Positions 61,101 to 64,000 of a stretch of 64,000 bases of DNA are shown here, piece by piece. A program made the translations under genes and the position numbers. The DNA is from Lachnospiraceae bacterium (GTDB lineage: Bacteria > Bacillota > Clostridia > Lachnospirales > Lachnospiraceae): assembly GCA_016301965.1 (NCBI GenBank), contig JAEDOO010000001.1, forward strand, positions 1 through 64,000, given 5' to 3'. The stretch's first letter is position 1. Every line of letters begins with the position of its first letter. The notes beneath the pieces are model-generated. The model did not search any database and was not told the origin of the DNA. It was given only the letters and a program-made list of their open reading frames with translations.

Positions 61101-61123
61101 AGGGGCGGATTATTTTCGCCCCT
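61101..61123 (+). other. Small GC-rich hairpin between pduL and eutN-like gene
   Basis: AGGGGCG pairs with CGCCCCT around a 9-base loop with no T-run after it. Probably an mRNA stability or processing element. Confidence 0.4.
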
Positions 61124-61154
61124 ATACGTGTAAATAACCACATGGAGGTATGAG

Positions 61155-61421
61155 ATGATTGTAGGCAAAGTAGTAGGCAGTGTTGTTTCTACCAGAAAAA
61201 GCGACAATCTGATAGGTCAGAAATTTATGATTGTAGAGCCGGTGCAGCATATGAAAGGCAGCCTTAATCAGCTCGTGGCCATCGACAACATTGGTGCCGG
61301 TGTAGGCGAATTTGTGCTTGTAGCGCAGGGCAGCGCAGCCAGAATCGGTTGCGGACTTGATTCAGCACCGATAGATGCGGCTATTGTTGGTATCATTGAC
61401 GACGGAGCAGGATTGGAGTGA
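61155..61421 (+). CDS. pduN: EutN/CcmL-type pentameric vertex protein
   Basis: This 88-residue protein has the EutN/CcmL fold: MIVGKVVGSVVSTRKSDNL at the N-terminus, FMIVEPV, AIDNIGAGVGEFVLVAQGSAAR, and the closing DAAIVGIIDDG. Such proteins form pentamers that close the shell vertices. ATGGAGG is eight bases before the ATG. The next gene starts five bases after its stop. It is the only vertex protein in the window. Confidence 0.94.
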   Translation: MIVGKVVGSVVSTRKSDNLIGQKFMIVEPVQHMKGSLNQLVAIDNIGAGVGEFVLVAQGSAARIGCGLDSAPIDAAIVGIIDDGAGLE

Positions 61422-61425
61422 TAAC

Positions 61426-62751
61426 ATGGATATCAATACATTAAAAAATATCTTGCAGGAGAATGGTATCGTTGGCGCCGGCGGAGCGGGATTTCCCACA
61501 TATGCAAAGCTGGATGAGAGAGCTAACACAATTCTTCTGAACTGTGCCGAGTGTGAACCGCTTCTGAAACTCCACAGACAGCTGCTGGAAAAACATGCGT
61601 ATGAGATCATGAAAACGTTCAGCATGGTAGCAGATGTAGTTGGTGCAGACGAGGCAATTATCGGCGTTAAAGAGTCTTACAAAGATACAGTCAAGGCTCT
61701 GGAAACATACATAGACGAATTTCCGAAGGTACGCATTCATCAGCTGCCGGAAGTATATCCGATGGGCGATGAGGTCGTACTGATTTATGAAGCAACGGGA
61801 CGTGTTGTACGTCCGGGCGGACTTCCCATTGAACAGGGAGTTGCCGTATTTAACGTAGAGACTATTTATAATGTGTATCGTGCAGTGGAAAAACAGCAGC
61901 CGGTTACAGACAAGCTTGTATCTGTAGTGGCTGAGGTAGAACATCCGGTGACAGTGCGTGTGCCCATCGGCACTGCTCTCAGTGAAGTAGTTGCCATGGC
62001 AGGTGTGACTACAGTCAAGGATCCGGTATACTTTGTGGGCGGCCCAATGATGGGCTTTATCGGTTCCGGAGATATGCCGGTGACCAAGACCACAAATGCT
62101 GTTCTGGTACTTCCGCAGGATCACGTTATTGTCAATAAAAAGAGAAGTAAAGCATCTATTGGCATGAAGAGAGCAGCATCTATCTGCTGCCAGTGCCATA
62201 TGTGTACGGACATGTGTCCGAGATTTAACCTGGGTCATCCAATCCAGCCGCATATGTTTATGCGTGCTACATCCAATCATGACTTCCAGGATACAAATCC
62301 TTATCTGAACACATTCTTCTGCTGTTCCTGTGGTGTGTGTGAGATGTATGCCTGCCCGCAGAGCCTGGCACCCCGCTCACTGATGCTGGAATTCAAAGGC
62401 GGACTGCGCAAAAATGGCGTGAAACCGCCTCAGGTTACCGCAAAACCGGTTCATGACGGCAGAGAACTCAGAAAGGTTCCGGAAGAGAGACTGATGGCCA
62501 GACTGGGACTGTCCAGATATGACAAACCGGCTCCGCTTAATGATACAGTGGCAGCGGTAAAGAAAGTAACTGTCAAACTCAGCCAGCACATCGGTGCGCC
62601 GGCACAGGCTGTCGTAAAGAAAGGTGACATTGTCACTGCAGGACAGGTAATTGCCAAACCGGCTGACAAGGCGTTGAGCGTTGCTATTCATGCTTCTATC
62701 AGCGGAAGAGTAACGGATGTGAATGATCAGACGATCGTGATCGTAGCATAA
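61426..62751 (+). CDS. pduS: PduS-like Rnf/NADH dehydrogenase family electron carrier
   Basis: This 441-residue protein has N-terminal GAGGAGFPTYAKL (flavin/NADH region of RnfC/NuoF-like proteins), a SLBB-type middle, then two [4Fe-4S] motifs CCQCHMCTDMCP and CCSCGVCEMYACP near residues 260-310, and a C-terminal barrel-sandwich domain. PduS in Salmonella is a flavin/iron-sulfur cobalamin reductase. This pathway appears to be glycyl-radical based, so cofactor or electron balance across the shell is the likelier role, together with the PduT-like protein that follows. The start at 61426 follows GGAG. Confidence 0.9.
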   Translation: MDINTLKNILQENGIVGAGGAGFPTYAKLDERANTILLNCAECEPLLKLHRQLLEKHAYEIMKTFSMVADVVGADEAIIGVKESYKDTVKALETYIDEFPKVRIHQLPEVYPMGDEVVLIYEATGRVVRPGGLPIEQGVAVFNVETIYNVYRAVEKQQPVTDKLVSVVAEVEHPVTVRVPIGTALSEVVAMAGVTTVKDPVYFVGGPMMGFIGSGDMPVTKTTNAVLVLPQDHVIVNKKRSKASIGMKRAASICCQCHMCTDMCPRFNLGHPIQPHMFMRATSNHDFQDTNPYLNTFFCCSCGVCEMYACPQSLAPRSLMLEFKGGLRKNGVKPPQVTAKPVHDGRELRKVPEERLMARLGLSRYDKPAPLNDTVAAVKKVTVKLSQHIGAPAQAVVKKGDIVTAGQVIAKPADKALSVAIHASISGRVTDVNDQTIVIVA

Positions 62752-62768
62752 GAAAGGATGTGCACAAG

Positions 62769-63317
62769 ATGAGTAAAGCAATCGGAATGATTGAATTTAA
62801 GACCATAGCTACAGGTATTACCGCAGCAGATGCTATGGTAAAGACAGCAGACGTCGAGCTTGTAGAAGCACAGGCTGTATGTCCCGGTAAATATATTGCT
62901 ATTGTTTCCGGCGATCTGAGTGCTGTCAAAGCAGCTGTAGACGCAGCCTGCACACAGTATGAGACAGAACTGATTGACAGTATGGTTCTGGGTAATCCTC
63001 ATGAGTCTATTTTCCCGGCAATTTACGGTGCTTCCCATGTAGATGATATCAGCGCTCTCGGTATTATCGAGACATACGATGTGGCTGCTATCATTGAGGC
63101 AGCCGATGCTGCTGCAAAGACAGCTATCGTTGAACTGATCGAGCTGCGTATTGCCAAGGGTATGTGCGGTAAATCCTATATGCTGCTTACCGGCGAGGTA
63201 TCTGCAGTTGAGGCAGCTATAGAGAGAGCCAAAGCAGTAGTTGGTCCGAAAGGAATGTATCTGGATTCTTCTGTTATTGCCCATCCGGATAAAAAGATCG
63301 CCAATTCGATCTTATAA
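62769..63317 (+). CDS. pduT: BMC-T shell protein, PduT type
   Basis: This 182-residue protein contains two BMC domains (about 1-90 and 95-182). Cys38 in AVCPGKY is at the same position as the PduT cysteine that holds a [4Fe-4S] cluster in the trimer pore. That fits electron transfer through the shell to or from the PduS-like protein encoded just before it. AAAGGA lies ten bases before the ATG 62769. A GTG at 62760 is too close to it. Confidence 0.92.
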   Translation: MSKAIGMIEFKTIATGITAADAMVKTADVELVEAQAVCPGKYIAIVSGDLSAVKAAVDAACTQYETELIDSMVLGNPHESIFPAIYGASHVDDISALGIIETYDVAAIIEAADAAAKTAIVELIELRIAKGMCGKSYMLLTGEVSAVEAAIERAKAVVGPKGMYLDSSVIAHPDKKIANSIL

Positions 63318-63363
63318 TCATCTTTAAGATGAAAAACGCAGCTGCAGGAAAGGAGAGCAACAG

Positions 63364-64000
63364 ATGTTAGCACTCGAAAGAAGAAATCTGATACTCGAAA
63401 AGCTGCAGGAAGACAAAAAAGTTGTTGTGAGTTTGCTCAGCCGCCAGTTTGGAGTGTCGGAGGAGACGATCCGCCGCGATCTGGAAAAGCTGGAGTCTGA
63501 CGGCTTTGCCATAAAGAGCTATGGCGGAGCTGTGCTGAATGAAAACAGCAACGTTGATATGCCCTTTGGCATCCGAAAAAATAAAAACGTTTCTGCAAAA
63601 CAGAAAATTGCCGAGCTGGCAGCAAAACTGGTGGACGATGATGATCAGATCATGCTGGATGCCAGTACCACTGCTGTATTTATAGCCCGCGCACTGAAAC
63701 AGAAATCTCGCCTGACAGTAGTCACCAACTCTATTGAGGTGTTGCTTGAACTTTCGGATATCTCTGGCTGGAATGTGATATCTACCGGAGGTAAGCTGAA
63801 AGAAGGTTATCTTGCGCTTCTGGGTTACAATGCACAGGTAGGGGTGGAACGTTACTGTGCGGATAAACTGTTTCTGTCCTGCAAGGGTTTGGATATTTTT
63901 CGTGGATTTATGGATTCCCAGGAAGCCTTTGCACAGGTGAAACAGTCCATGCTTCGCTCTGCACGGGAAATATATCTAGTAGTGGATAATTCCAAATTCG
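63364..64000 (+). CDS. DeoR-family transcriptional regulator, 5' part
   Basis: The gene runs off the window end; 212 codons are visible. An N-terminal winged helix-turn-helix (ERRNLILEKLQEDKKV, VSLLSRQFGVSEETIRRDLEKL) is followed by the GGAVL hinge and a sugar-phosphate isomerase-like sensor domain (DDQIMLDASTTAVFIARAL, VVTNSIEVLLEL, STGGKL, YLVVDNSKF). Regulators of this type answer to phosphorylated sugars such as fuculose-1-phosphate. GGAAAGGAG precedes the ATG. The A-rich repeats upstream of the two operon promoters are its likely sites. Confidence 0.92.
   Translation, partial: MLALERRNLILEKLQEDKKVVVSLLSRQFGVSEETIRRDLEKLESDGFAIKSYGGAVLNENSNVDMPFGIRKNKNVSAKQKIAELAAKLVDDDDQIMLDASTTAVFIARALKQKSRLTVVTNSIEVLLELSDISGWNVISTGGKLKEGYLALLGYNAQVGVERYCADKLFLSCKGLDIFRGFMDSQEAFAQVKQSMLRSAREIYLVVDNSKF

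Overview
The window looks like a chromosome segment of a low-to-mid GC Gram-positive gut anaerobe of the Lachnospiraceae, close to Blautia / Ruminococcus obeum. Pointers are the clostridial division and cell wall gene order, an adjacent sigE-sigG pair with SpoIIGA remains, strong AGGAGG-type ribosome sites, and a fucose/propanediol glycyl-radical-type microcompartment locus. The genus is an inference. No tRNA, rRNA, CRISPR array or transposase was recognised.

Layout. 1-7.9 kb: end of a hydantoinase/oxoprolinase gene, carAB, uppP and a carbamate kinase. 7.9-18.1 kb: an accessory island with a Ser/Thr kinase, a 1669-residue membrane-anchored Ig-repeat protein and a secreted SH3-NlpC/P60 protein. 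It is bracketed by copies of an unusual palindromic element whose core is conserved while its long inverted arms differ completely from copy to copy. 18.1-32.5 kb: housekeeping genes murE, priA, def, fmt, rsmB, rlmN, the PP2C phosphatase / PASTA kinase pair, rsgA, thiamine pyrophosphokinase, ychF and lgt. 32.6-46.4 kb: the division and cell wall cluster, from a promoter with four phased MraZ boxes through mraZ, rsmH, an ftsL-like gene, two class B PBPs, mraY, murD, ftsW, a murA, divIB/ftsQ and ftsZ. 46.4-50.6 kb: divergent aroE/aroD, then a spoIIG-like promoter with a Spo0A box, a truncated spoIIGA, sigE and sigG. 50.7-53.3 kb: an L,D-transpeptidase and a PHP-family hydrolase.

53.4-64.0 kb: a bacterial microcompartment locus. 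It encodes a glycyl-radical activating enzyme, seven shell proteins (EutS/PduU-like, four BMC-H, EutN-like and PduT-like), an EutP/PduV-like GTPase, an L-fuculose-phosphate-type aldolase, a CoA-acylating aldehyde dehydrogenase, a zinc-type alcohol dehydrogenase, PduL, a PduS-like Rnf protein and a DeoR-family regulator cut by the window end. Four enzymes carry probable encapsulation helices. The expected pathway is fuculose-1-phosphate to lactaldehyde, 1,2-propanediol, propanal, then propanol or propionyl phosphate. The glycyl-radical diol dehydratase the activase would serve is not in the window.

Most interesting signals: the arm-variable palindromic element around the kinase island; a shell gene that appears to encode two proteins (a BMC-H with a histone-like Lys/Ala extension, and a plain BMC-H from an internal start with a perfect ribosome site); helically phased AAAACAA repeats before both microcompartment promoters; a spoIIG promoter driving a SpoIIGA without its membrane domain beside an odd SigE pro-region; and a class B PBP with KTA in place of KTG.
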